From Verrucomicrobiota bacterium (GTDB lineage: Bacteria > Verrucomicrobiota > Verrucomicrobiia > Opitutales > Opitutaceae), in NCBI GenBank assembly GCA_025362555.1, contig JANYFP010000324.1:1-36987 (forward strand): DNA of 36,987 nt, given 5' to 3'. A program made the translations under genes and the position numbers. Below are positions 11,995 through 20,260 of the stretch, piece by piece; position 1 is the stretch's first letter, and each line of letters begins with the position of its first letter. Under the pieces are notes generated by a model that saw nothing but the letters and a program-made list of their open reading frames with translations, was not told the DNA's origin and ran no database searches.

Positions 11995-13103
11995 ACACGA
12001 CTCCTCCCTACCAATTCATCGACCGCCCCGAGCAGTTCGGGCCGCTTTTCGCTGCGCTTGACCGCTGCACGGAAATCGCGATCGACACCGAAGCCGACAA
12101 TCTTTTCCGCTACCGTACCCGGGTCTGTCTCCTGCAAATCCATGCTGTCGGCGAAATCTACCTGGTCGATCTTTTGGCCGACATGCCACTCGATCCGCTG
12201 TGGCAGTATCTTTCCGCCAAACCACTGATCATGCACGGGAGTGACTATGACCTGCGCTTGCTCTGGGAATTTTGCCGGTTTCAACCGCTGAGCCTGTTCG
12301 ACACCATGTTCGCCGCCCAGCTGCTCAACATTCCTCGCTTCGGTCTCGCGGCACTCCTCGAGCAGAATTTCGGTGTTATCCTCGACAAGGATAATCAAAA
12401 AGCCAACTGGTCGCAACGGCCGCTTGAACGCGACATGCTCGATTACGCCGCGCTCGACGTTTTTCATCTCTTTTCTCTGCGCGATAAGCTCCGCGATGAA
12501 CTGATCAAACTCGGCCGGCTTGAATGGATGGAGCAGAAATGTCGCTGGCAGATGGAAGTCGGCCGTGACGGATTTTCTGTGCCCGATGAAAATGCCTGGC
12601 GCATCACCGGTTCGGAAAAACTGCGGGGACGCGGCCTTCCGGTGCTGCACGCCATTTGGCAATGGCGGGAAAGTTGGGCCGAGAAAATCAATACGCCGCC
12701 GTTCAAAGTGGTCGGCAATGAAATGCTTGGCCGCATTGCTTGGGCCGCCGACGAAGAGCGCCCGATCGAGGATATTCTCTACGTGAATCTCGGCCGTCGG
12801 CACGACCGGCTTTTCCCCAGCCTCGCCGAAGCCGTGCGCAAAGGCATCGCGACCGATCCGCAAACGTTGCCGCGCCGTGAGCGCCGCCGTGATTTTACAC
12901 CGATGAGTCCGGAAGAGTTGGCCCGCCAGGACCGGATCAAGGCGGACCGCGATCGGCTTGCTCAACAATTGAATCTCGATCCCACGCTCATCGCCACTCG
13001 CTCCCAGCTCGTGCTGATCGCCCGTGATCCACAAAGCATCGATACCGTGTTGCTGCCGTGGCAGGCACAATTGCTCAAAGCGGAGCCCGCGTTGAAAGGT
13101 TAG
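11964..13103 (+). CDS. rnd: Ribonuclease D
   Basis: EIAIDTEADNLFRYRTRVCLLQI, MHGSDYDLRLL, DMLDYAALDVFHLFSLRDKL (DEDDy exonuclease) plus HRDC-like C-terminus; exact start uncertain (overlaps upstream gene). Confidence 0.88.
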   Translation: MGQTNSSFRLNTTPPYQFIDRPEQFGPLFAALDRCTEIAIDTEADNLFRYRTRVCLLQIHAVGEIYLVDLLADMPLDPLWQYLSAKPLIMHGSDYDLRLLWEFCRFQPLSLFDTMFAAQLLNIPRFGLAALLEQNFGVILDKDNQKANWSQRPLERDMLDYAALDVFHLFSLRDKLRDELIKLGRLEWMEQKCRWQMEVGRDGFSVPDENAWRITGSEKLRGRGLPVLHAIWQWRESWAEKINTPPFKVVGNEMLGRIAWAADEERPIEDILYVNLGRRHDRLFPSLAEAVRKGIATDPQTLPRRERRRDFTPMSPEELARQDRIKADRDRLAQQLNLDPTLIATRSQLVLIARDPQSIDTVLLPWQAQLLKAEPALKG

Positions 13104-13112
13104 TCTCGCATC

Positions 13113-14831
13113 GTGGCTGAGTCCGCCAACATCGCCCGCCACCTGCCGCTGATGGCTGCGCGCCAACCGGCTCACGCCGCGGTGAAAATACCGCGCGGCC
13201 GCACCTCATCGGGCGCGATCGACTACCTGACCCTTTCCTTCGCGGAACTCGATGCCGAGGTAAATACGTGGGTGGCGCATCTGCGGCAAAACGGCGTGCA
13301 ACGCGGTGACCGCGTGCTCGTCATGGTCCGACAGGGACTGCCGTTGATCGCTGCCGCCTTCGCGCTTTTTAAGCTCGGAGCCGTACCCGTGATCATCGAT
13401 CCGGGCATGGGCCGGAAAAATTTCCTCGCGTGTGTGGCGCGTTCGAACCCCCGCATTCTGCTGGGCATTTCCTTCGCGCAGATTCTCAGCCACGTTTTCC
13501 GTTCGGCTTTCGTGTCTGTCAAGATACGGATCAAGGTTAGCGGCGCGGCCACCGCGCGACTCAAATTTGACGCTCAACCTTCAACGCTTAACGCTCAGCT
13601 GGTCGCGAATAACGCGAGCGATCTCGCCGCGATTCTGTTCACCTCCGGTTCCACAGGCGCGCCGAAAGGCGTGTGCTACGAACACGGCATGTTCGAAGCG
13701 CAGGTGCGGCTTGTCCGGGACGCCTACGACATCAAGCCTGGCGAAGTTGATTTGCCCATGCTGCCGATTTTCGCGCTCTTCAATCCGGCATTGGGCCTGA
13801 CTACCATCGTGCCGGAAATCGATCCTAGCCGACCTGCGATGGTTGATCCCGAGAAAATCGTCCGCGCGATTCAACAGGAGCAAGTGACCACCTCATTTGG
13901 TTCACCGACCCTCTGGAGAAAGATTTTCGACCATTGTCTCAAACACAATATTACGTTGCCGAGCATGCGCCGCATACTCTGCGCCGGTGCCGCCGTGCCC
14001 GCTTCACTCTGGGCTGACGCCGCCCGCGTGTTGCCCAACGGCAAATTGCACAGTCCCTACGGTGCCACCGAGGTGCTCCCCGTCGCGACCGCGTCGTCGA
14101 CGGATCTGGAATTGCAACCCACGTTGGGTTCCCTGATTGGCCGGCCGTTGCCCGAAAATCAGGTTAAAGTGATCGCGCTCCATGATGGCCCGTTGGTGAC
14201 GCTCGCCGATATCCACGAACTGCCACCTGGGCAAATCGGAGAGATCATCGTCACCGGTCCAACCGTGACGAAGGAATACGATCATCTGCCAGAGGCAACT
14301 GCCGCAGCCAAGATTCAAGTAACAAGGGCCAAGTTTCAAGAGACAGGCTCCGATGCTTTCCTTGATCCTTCGCACTTTGCGCTTGGCGCTTCTGCGGCGC
14401 GGAGTGAAGCAGTCTGGCACCGCATGGGTGACGCCGGCCGATTTGATTCGACGGGCCGGCTCTGGTTTTGCGGCCGCATTGCCGAACGAGTCGAGACTGC
14501 CAACGGCACGCTCCACACCGAATCCTGCGAACAAGTTTTTCGCGGCCACGCCCAAGTTGTCCGATGCGCCTTGATCGGACTCGGGCCACGCGGAATGCAG
14601 GAACCGGCGCTGGTGGTTCAGCCTGCGGTTAGCGTGGCCGATCGGGCGAAGCTGGCCCGGGAGTTGCGCGAACTCGCGACGCATTATCCCCACACGGTGA
14701 GCATTAAGAAATTCTTTTTCCATCCGTCGTTTCCGGTGGATGTTCGACACAACGCTAAAATTCACCGGCTCACTCTGGCCAAATGGGCGGACTCTGCGCG
14801 TGCGATCGAGCCGGGTAAGACGCTGAAATAA
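13113..14831 (+). CDS. oleC: AMP-binding beta-lactone synthetase-like protein of long-chain olefin biosynthesis (OleC-like); GTG start
   Basis: ALFKLGAVPVIIDPGMGRKNF, AAILFTSGSTGAPKGVCYEH, LPMLPIFALFNPALGLTTIVPEIDPSRPA, SPYGATEVLPVA, WHRMGDAGRFDSTGRLWFCGR; followed by oleD. Confidence 0.82.
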   Translation: MAESANIARHLPLMAARQPAHAAVKIPRGRTSSGAIDYLTLSFAELDAEVNTWVAHLRQNGVQRGDRVLVMVRQGLPLIAAAFALFKLGAVPVIIDPGMGRKNFLACVARSNPRILLGISFAQILSHVFRSAFVSVKIRIKVSGAATARLKFDAQPSTLNAQLVANNASDLAAILFTSGSTGAPKGVCYEHGMFEAQVRLVRDAYDIKPGEVDLPMLPIFALFNPALGLTTIVPEIDPSRPAMVDPEKIVRAIQQEQVTTSFGSPTLWRKIFDHCLKHNITLPSMRRILCAGAAVPASLWADAARVLPNGKLHSPYGATEVLPVATASSTDLELQPTLGSLIGRPLPENQVKVIALHDGPLVTLADIHELPPGQIGEIIVTGPTVTKEYDHLPEATAAAKIQVTRAKFQETGSDAFLDPSHFALGASAARSEAVWHRMGDAGRFDSTGRLWFCGRIAERVETANGTLHTESCEQVFRGHAQVVRCALIGLGPRGMQEPALVVQPAVSVADRAKLARELRELATHYPHTVSIKKFFFHPSFPVDVRHNAKIHRLTLAKWADSARAIEPGKTLK

Positions 14832-14853
14832 TTTTCCAATCTGCGATTTCTCT

Positions 14854-15897
14854 GTGTCCACCGTGCTCACTGATTCCCCTGTTTTCATCACCGGCGCGAG
14901 CGGTTTCATTGGCGGGAAAATTGCAGAGCGCTTACTCGCCGAGGGCCGGAACGTGCGGGTGCTGGCCCGTCGACCCTTACCGAGTCTCGCCCGACTGGGT
15001 GCCGAAGTGATTTTAGGTGATCTTGGCAATATCGCCGCATTGCGGCGAGGATGCGCCGGCGCGGGAACGGTTTTTCATGTTGCAGGGCGCGTGGGGGTCT
15101 GGGGGCCGGCGACTGATTTTTTCCGAGTGAACGTCGAGGGGACGCGCGCGGTGATCGCAGCCTGTCGCGAATCGGCCGTGCCGCGCTTGGTTTACACGAG
15201 TTCCCCCAGCGTCGTGTATAACGGCGGTGATTTGAGTGGAGTGGACGAGTCCGCACCGCTCTGCACGCAGGCCCCCAGTGCCTATCCGGTCAGCAAGGCG
15301 GCCGCCGAAAAACTCGTGAGCGAGGCAAACTCAAAAACCCTCGCGACCGTTTCGCTGCGTCCTCATCTCGTGTGGGGCCCCGGGGACAAAAACCTTATTC
15401 CGCGCGTCCTCGCTTCCGCGCGCCAAGGCCGGCTTAAAATCATCGGTTCGGGTCAAAACAAAGTGGACGTCACGCACATCACCAATGTCGTCGACGCCCA
15501 CCTCCTCGCCGAAAGTGCCTTGGCCAAGAGTAACCTAATAGGTTACTCCTCCTCTGAGGCCAAGGGAGTCGGGGGCAAGGCCTACTTCATTACGAATGGA
15601 GAGCCGGTTGTGTTGTGGGATTGGCTCGATGAATTGCTTCGCGGCGTCGGTCTGCCAGGAATTTCCAAACACGTTTCTTTGAACACCGCCTGCTTCGCCG
15701 GTGGCGTGCTGGAAACCCTCTGGCGCATATTGCCGCTGAAAGGCGAGCCACCGATGACCCGCTTCATCGCCAAGGAAATGGCAACCGATCATTGGTTTAA
15801 AATCTCTGCCGCGAGGAGGGAGCTGGGCTATCAGCCGAGGGTGTCCGTGTCTGCAGGGACCGCCGAACTACTGGAATACCTGCGCAAAAAAAACTGA
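14854..15897 (+). CDS. oleD: NAD(P)-dependent 2-alkyl-3-oxoalkanoate reductase-like SDR (OleD-like); GTG start
   Basis: FITGASGFIGGKIAERL, VYTSSPSVVYNGGDL, YPVSKAAAEKLV, RPHLVWGPGDKNLIPRVLA, AYFITNGEPVVLWDWLDELL; adjacent to oleC. Confidence 0.82.
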   Translation: MSTVLTDSPVFITGASGFIGGKIAERLLAEGRNVRVLARRPLPSLARLGAEVILGDLGNIAALRRGCAGAGTVFHVAGRVGVWGPATDFFRVNVEGTRAVIAACRESAVPRLVYTSSPSVVYNGGDLSGVDESAPLCTQAPSAYPVSKAAAEKLVSEANSKTLATVSLRPHLVWGPGDKNLIPRVLASARQGRLKIIGSGQNKVDVTHITNVVDAHLLAESALAKSNLIGYSSSEAKGVGGKAYFITNGEPVVLWDWLDELLRGVGLPGISKHVSLNTACFAGGVLETLWRILPLKGEPPMTRFIAKEMATDHWFKISAARRELGYQPRVSVSAGTAELLEYLRKKN

Positions 15898-15972
15898 TCT
15901 TGGTTTCGTGTTGGCAAGGCTTGGCCGCGTTCCACCACATTCAACTCCGCAGAAACAGCTCTGGCTCCGAGT

Positions 15973-16052
15973 TGCAGGAGCGGCTTTACGCCGCGATGGC
16001 GGACACCCGAGGGCCACTCCAATTCAAATTTGGGAAAGTCCCTCCTGCCGCG
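15973..16052. repeat. REPIN-like doublet (degenerate right arm)
   Basis: Left TGCAGGAGCGGCTTTACGCCGCGAT; right, reverse-complemented, CGGCAGGAGGGACTTTCCC; between convergent gene ends. Confidence 0.55.
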
Positions 16053-16135
16053 GCGTTTCTTCCCGTCATGGGCAAAACACATTTGCGGCCGAGGCTGCAT
16101 GATCCCAGCTTGGCGCAGCGCGTGGATCGGCAGAT

Positions 16136-16945
16136 TCACCCGGTTCTCTGCCGGACCGCTTCGAAGAGCGTGATGATTGTCGCCATCGCGACATTCAGCG
16201 AGTCGGCTTGGCCGGCCATGGGAATGCGGACGAGAAGATTGCTCTCCTTCAGCCAGAATTTACTGAGGCCGTATTGTTCGCTGCCCATCACGATAGCCAA
16301 CGGGCCGCACAGATCGACCTTGGTATAAATGTTCGGGGTGTCGGGTGTCGTGGCGACAATTCGGATGCCTTTTTCGATCAACCACGCATGCACGGTCGCA
16401 CTGTCGGCTACCACGATCGGAACGGAGAAAAGCACGCCCGTCGATGATCGGACGACGTTCGGGTTAAAAACGTCCGTGACGGCATCGCACACGATAACGC
16501 CGTCGACTCCCGCGGCGTCGGCGCTGCGCAAAATCGTGCCGAGGTTTCCGGGTTTTTCGATCGATTCGACGACCAATAAGAACGGATTGGGGCTCAATTT
16601 GAGGTCCGAAAGGGCGTGCTTCCACTGCGGCGCTACTGCCAGCAATCCATCGGGCCGGTCACGGTAGGCACACTTCGCAAAGGCATCCTTGGACAACTCG
16701 AACAGTTGAGTGCCGGCTTGTCGGGCTTGTTCAATGAGAGCTGGTTCATTTTCGCCCAAAAACCACTCAGGGCTGAAATAAAGCTCGATTAGTCGAATGT
16801 TCTTTTCGAGGGCGCGGCGGACCTCCCGGTAACCTTCGACCAAAAAAAGGCCAGCATCGTCGCGGTCGCGGCGGTCGCGGAGCTTCACGAGCTGTTTGAC
16901 GCGGGGATTTTGAAGACTGGTGATTTTTTCAGGAGTAGGGCCCAC
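16136..16945 (-). CDS. SpoU/TrmH-family RNA 2'-O-methyltransferase (start uncertain; possible GTG at 16945-16943, track ORF opens at 17029)
   Basis: ITSLQNPRVKQLVKLRDRRDRDDAGLFLVEGYREVRRAL, ESIEKPGNLGTILRSADAAGVDGVI, LAIVMGSEQYGLS, VRIPMAGQADSLNVAMAT. Confidence 0.9.
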   Translation of the reverse strand: MGPTPEKITSLQNPRVKQLVKLRDRRDRDDAGLFLVEGYREVRRALEKNIRLIELYFSPEWFLGENEPALIEQARQAGTQLFELSKDAFAKCAYRDRPDGLLAVAPQWKHALSDLKLSPNPFLLVVESIEKPGNLGTILRSADAAGVDGVIVCDAVTDVFNPNVVRSSTGVLFSVPIVVADSATVHAWLIEKGIRIVATTPDTPNIYTKVDLCGPLAIVMGSEQYGLSKFWLKESNLLVRIPMAGQADSLNVAMATIITLFEAVRQRTG

Positions 16946-17026
16946 AGAACACACGGAATACACGGAAAACCTCCGCAGCAATTTCCTTTTATCTAACCCT
17001 TCCGTGTGTTCTGTGTATTCCGTGGG
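16941..17026. repeat. Inverted repeat of CACGGAATA/CACAGAACA words between divergent methyltransferase genes
   Basis: Left 16941-16965 cccacagaacacacggaatacacgg; right 17002-17026 reverse complement cccacggaatacacagaacacacgg; 9-nt internal periodicity. Confidence 0.85.
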
Positions 17027-18341
17027 CAAAAAGAAATTTAACGACCAGCCATTCCCCTATCATCACGAGCTTGAACTCGAAGTCTCGACGTTGACCAATC
17101 TCGGCGTGGGTTTGGGACGCGTGACGGTAGGCGAGGGCAAATGGGTCGTGATGGTGCCTTTCACGTTGCCCGGCGAACGGGTCAAAGTGCGCGTGTACCG
17201 CAACCACAAGAACTTTACTGAGGCCGATTTGATTTCGGTCCTGACCCCGTCGCCTCATCGGATAAATCCCGTTTGTCCGCTCTTCGGTCGGTGTGGGGGC
17301 TGCCAATACCAGCATCTTACTTACGCGGAACAATTGAAGTGGAAGCGTCAGCAGGTGGAAGAGGTCTTAAAGTTTATGGTTGGCATCGAATTTGCCGTCG
17401 CACCGGTCATCGCCTCGCCGAAAGAATTTGGCTATCGCTCAAAAATTACGCCGCATTTTTCCGCGCTGCCGCGGCGAAATGATGGATCGAGCATCAAAGC
17501 TCGAGGAGCTGAAGGCGCCGGCGCCGCAGCGGAGGCCGCGTATCCGATTGGTTTCTTGAAACAGAGTTCGCGTTTTGATCTCGTCGATGTGCCCCAATGC
17601 CCCATCGCCACGCCGGAGATCAATACGCATCTCACCGGTGTGCGGGCAAAAACGCTCCAACGTCTTACCGCGGGTGAATATAAACGCGATGCCACGCTAC
17701 TCATCCGGCATGCACTCGAGGGAGTGACCACGGATTACGATGCCATCATCACTGAGGAGATCGCTCAGCCTGCACCGGCCAAACCGCTTCGGCTGCATTT
17801 CCTCGCGCGCGATTTCTTTCAAAATAATCCGTTTATCTTGCCAGCGTTCACCGGCTACGTGCGCGAACAGGCCGCGGCCAGTGGAGCGAAATTTCTCGTC
17901 GATGCCTATTGTGGCAGCGGACTCTTTGCGTTGTCCTGCGCCCCGGCGTTTGAAAAAGTCACGGGCGTTGAGCTCAGCGTCACCTCGATCAAATTTGCCA
18001 CGGAAAATGCCGTCGCCAACGGCATCACCAATGCGACTTTCCAAGCGAGTGATGCCGCGCAGATTTTTGCCGGCCTGACCTATCCGGCGGCCGATACGGT
18101 CGTCATTATTGATCCGCCACGCAAAGGTTGCGACGAACTTTTTCTTGGTCAGCTGTTCGAGTTTGGTCCGCGCGCGGTCGTCTATGTCTCATGCGATCCC
18201 GCAACCCAGATGCGCGACTTGAAGGGATTTCTCGCGGCCGGTTATCACCTTGCGGCCGTGCAGCCGTTCGATCTTTTCCCGCAGACACGACACTTGGAGT
18301 GCGTCATCACGTTGGTGAAGGGAAAAGCTCCGGCGCAATAA
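17022..18341 (+). CDS. Class I SAM-dependent RNA (uracil-C5)-methyltransferase of the TrmA/RlmD family (start uncertain; GTG 17022, track ORF opens at 16920)
   Basis: TRAM-like N-terminus, CPLFGRCGGCQYQHLTYAEQLKWKRQQVEE, DAYCGSGLFALSCA, IIDPPRKGCDE, VYVSCDPATQMRDL. Confidence 0.9.
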   Translation: MGKKKFNDQPFPYHHELELEVSTLTNLGVGLGRVTVGEGKWVVMVPFTLPGERVKVRVYRNHKNFTEADLISVLTPSPHRINPVCPLFGRCGGCQYQHLTYAEQLKWKRQQVEEVLKFMVGIEFAVAPVIASPKEFGYRSKITPHFSALPRRNDGSSIKARGAEGAGAAAEAAYPIGFLKQSSRFDLVDVPQCPIATPEINTHLTGVRAKTLQRLTAGEYKRDATLLIRHALEGVTTDYDAIITEEIAQPAPAKPLRLHFLARDFFQNNPFILPAFTGYVREQAAASGAKFLVDAYCGSGLFALSCAPAFEKVTGVELSVTSIKFATENAVANGITNATFQASDAAQIFAGLTYPAADTVVIIDPPRKGCDELFLGQLFEFGPRAVVYVSCDPATQMRDLKGFLAAGYHLAAVQPFDLFPQTRHLECVITLVKGKAPAQ

Positions 18342-18441
18342 AACAAAATGTTAATGAAGGCTAGGTCCGCCGTGCTGCGTAATCGAATCGCGGCGGAATG
18401 CCACTCCTGCCATTAATCACGGTTGAGTCACAAACAAGCTT

Positions 18442-19572
18442 ATGAGTACTTCCCGTGCGGTTAAATATCCGTGGTTATCCCTGAACTGGCTGCTCGTTTT
18501 TATGCCGGTCGCGATTGCGATTCACACGGTGCCGGCGTGGCATAACGAGACTGTGCTCTTTGTGGTGTCGGCGCTCGCGATCATTCCGCTCGCGGGCTTG
18601 ATGGGGGAGGCGACGGAACAACTTTCTCACCGGCTCGGCGCGGGCGTCGGTGGATTGTTGAACGCGTCGTTTGGTAATGCGGCCGAACTGATCATTGCGC
18701 TCATGGCCTTGAAGGCCGGTCTGCTCGACGTGGTGAAGGCGTCCATCACCGGGTCGATCATCGGCAATCTTTTGCTCGTGCTCGGCATCTCGATTTTCTG
18801 CGGTGGCTTGAAACATCCCCATCAACGTTTCAACAAAACAGCCGTCCGCGCTTCCTGCACGGCGCTTTTGTTGGCCGCCTTTGCGTTGGTCATCCCGACG
18901 GTTTTTCATTTATCGGCGGCCAGAACTCCCGGTAACTGGACGCCAGTAGCGGAACAAAATCTCTCCGTTGCCATTGCGATGGTTCTCCTCGCCAGCTATT
19001 TCGCACTTTTGGTTTTCTCTCTCGTTACCCACCGCGATCTGTTTTCGGGCGATGAGCACAAACCAGTCGCCGCAGCCGCTTCGGAGACGGTCGAAAAAGT
19101 TGAGGAAAGCTGGCCGGTCCGGCGGGCGGTGCTGTTGCTCGTGGTCGTTACCGGATTGGTGGCTTGGATGTCGGAATTTTTAGTCGGTGCCGTCGAAGCG
19201 GCCCGGGCCTCGTTCGGTATTACCGAGACGTTTGTGGGCGTGATCGTCATCGCCGTAATTGGTAATGCGGCCGAGCACTCCACCGCGGTCACGATGGCGC
19301 TGAAAAACAAAATGGATTTGGCACTCGGCATCGCGGTTGGTTCGAGCCTTCAGATTGCGCTTTTCGTCACGCCGGTGTTGGTGCTCGTGAGCCTCTGGTT
19401 TCCCCATCAATTGAATCTGGAATTCACGCTGCCGGAAGTGGTGGCGGTGCTCGCAGCGGTATTTGTGACCGAACAAATCAGTGGTGATGGTGAAAGCAAC
19501 TGGCTTGAGGGCGCTCAGTTGCTCGCGCTCTATTTGATCATCGCGATCCTCTTCTATTTTCTTCCTGCCTAA
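18442..19572 (+). CDS. cax: Calcium/proton exchanger (CaCA family)
   Basis: GEATEQLSHRLGAGVGGLLNASFGNAAELIIALMAL and VIGNAAEHSTAVTMALKNKMDLALGIAVGSSLQIALFV. Confidence 0.95.
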   Translation: MSTSRAVKYPWLSLNWLLVFMPVAIAIHTVPAWHNETVLFVVSALAIIPLAGLMGEATEQLSHRLGAGVGGLLNASFGNAAELIIALMALKAGLLDVVKASITGSIIGNLLLVLGISIFCGGLKHPHQRFNKTAVRASCTALLLAAFALVIPTVFHLSAARTPGNWTPVAEQNLSVAIAMVLLASYFALLVFSLVTHRDLFSGDEHKPVAAAASETVEKVEESWPVRRAVLLLVVVTGLVAWMSEFLVGAVEAARASFGITETFVGVIVIAVIGNAAEHSTAVTMALKNKMDLALGIAVGSSLQIALFVTPVLVLVSLWFPHQLNLEFTLPEVVAVLAAVFVTEQISGDGESNWLEGAQLLALYLIIAILFYFLPA

Positions 19573-19635
19573 AAATGCGGTGCGCACTCGGCCGTTGCCA
19601 CCTGCGCGAATTTATTTTTCAGTTTTCGCTTTAAG

Positions 19636-20193
19636 ATGCTCCTGCACAAAATTAATCCCGGTCTGGAGCTGCGACATGTGCAACCGTCGGATGCCAAGGC
19701 GTTGTTTGCGGTGATTGATGCGCACCGAGTGAAACTGCGCGAGTGGTTGCCGTGGGTGGATGCGACTCGGAAGCTGGTGGACACGGAGAAATATATTGCG
19801 GCGGCAGTTCGGGAAACTGCCGCGTCACGGGCGTTTACCTGTGGGATTTGGGCCAATGGGAAAATCGTTGGAATTATCGGTCACAATCGGATCGATTGGG
19901 CCAACCGGATTGGCTTTCCCGCGTATTGGATCTCACCTGACAGTGAAGGCCAAGGGATCATGACGCAGTGCTGTCGCGCGGTGATCGAGAACGGATTTGG
20001 CGAACTGCAACTCAATCGGCTGCTCCTCGCCGCAGCCACGGACAACGTTCGGGCCCAAAAAATTCCCGATAAACTCGGTTTCCTCAAAATCAGCACGATG
20101 CGCAAGGCCGAGTGGCTCTATGACCATCACGTGGATCATTTCATTTACAGTTTGCTCGCCCCGCAGTTGCGGGTGGCGGGATCAAAGCTGTAG
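19636..20193 (+). CDS. GNAT acetyltransferase, RimL/RimJ-like
   Basis: HRVKLREWLPWVDATR, AYWISPDSEGQGIMTQCCRAVIENGFGELQLNRL. Confidence 0.88.
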   Translation: MLLHKINPGLELRHVQPSDAKALFAVIDAHRVKLREWLPWVDATRKLVDTEKYIAAAVRETAASRAFTCGIWANGKIVGIIGHNRIDWANRIGFPAYWISPDSEGQGIMTQCCRAVIENGFGELQLNRLLLAAATDNVRAQKIPDKLGFLKISTMRKAEWLYDHHVDHFIYSLLAPQLRVAGSKL

Positions 20194-20249
20194 GGGCCGC
20201 TTTACGCCCCCGATCTCATGCCCCATCGGGCGTAAAGCCCCTCCTGCGG
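20189..20249. repeat. REPIN-like doublet overlapping the GNAT stop codon
   Basis: TGTAGGGGCCGCTTTACGCCCCCGAT ... ATCGGGCGTAAAGCCCCTCCTGCGG. Confidence 0.7.
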
Positions 20250-20260
20250 TCAATCAGCTA

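Noticed and set aside
11919-13175. 418-aa minus-strand ORF opposite RNase D
   Set aside because: Mirror of a recognised gene with RNase D motifs on the plus strand.
14004-15029. 341-aa minus-strand ORF opposite oleC/oleD
   Set aside because: Antisense shadow; no domain signal.
15900-16328. 142-aa plus-strand ORF after oleD
   Set aside because: Runs through a REPIN-like element and into the antisense of the SpoU-family gene; translation has no domain signal.
16920-17021. N-terminal extensions TEHTEYTE / SVCSVYSVG of both methyltransferase ORFs as real protein domains
   Set aside because: They are translations of the CACGGAATA/CACAGAACA repeat; more likely the true starts lie at or after the outer repeat edge (kept as a finding because it is unproven).
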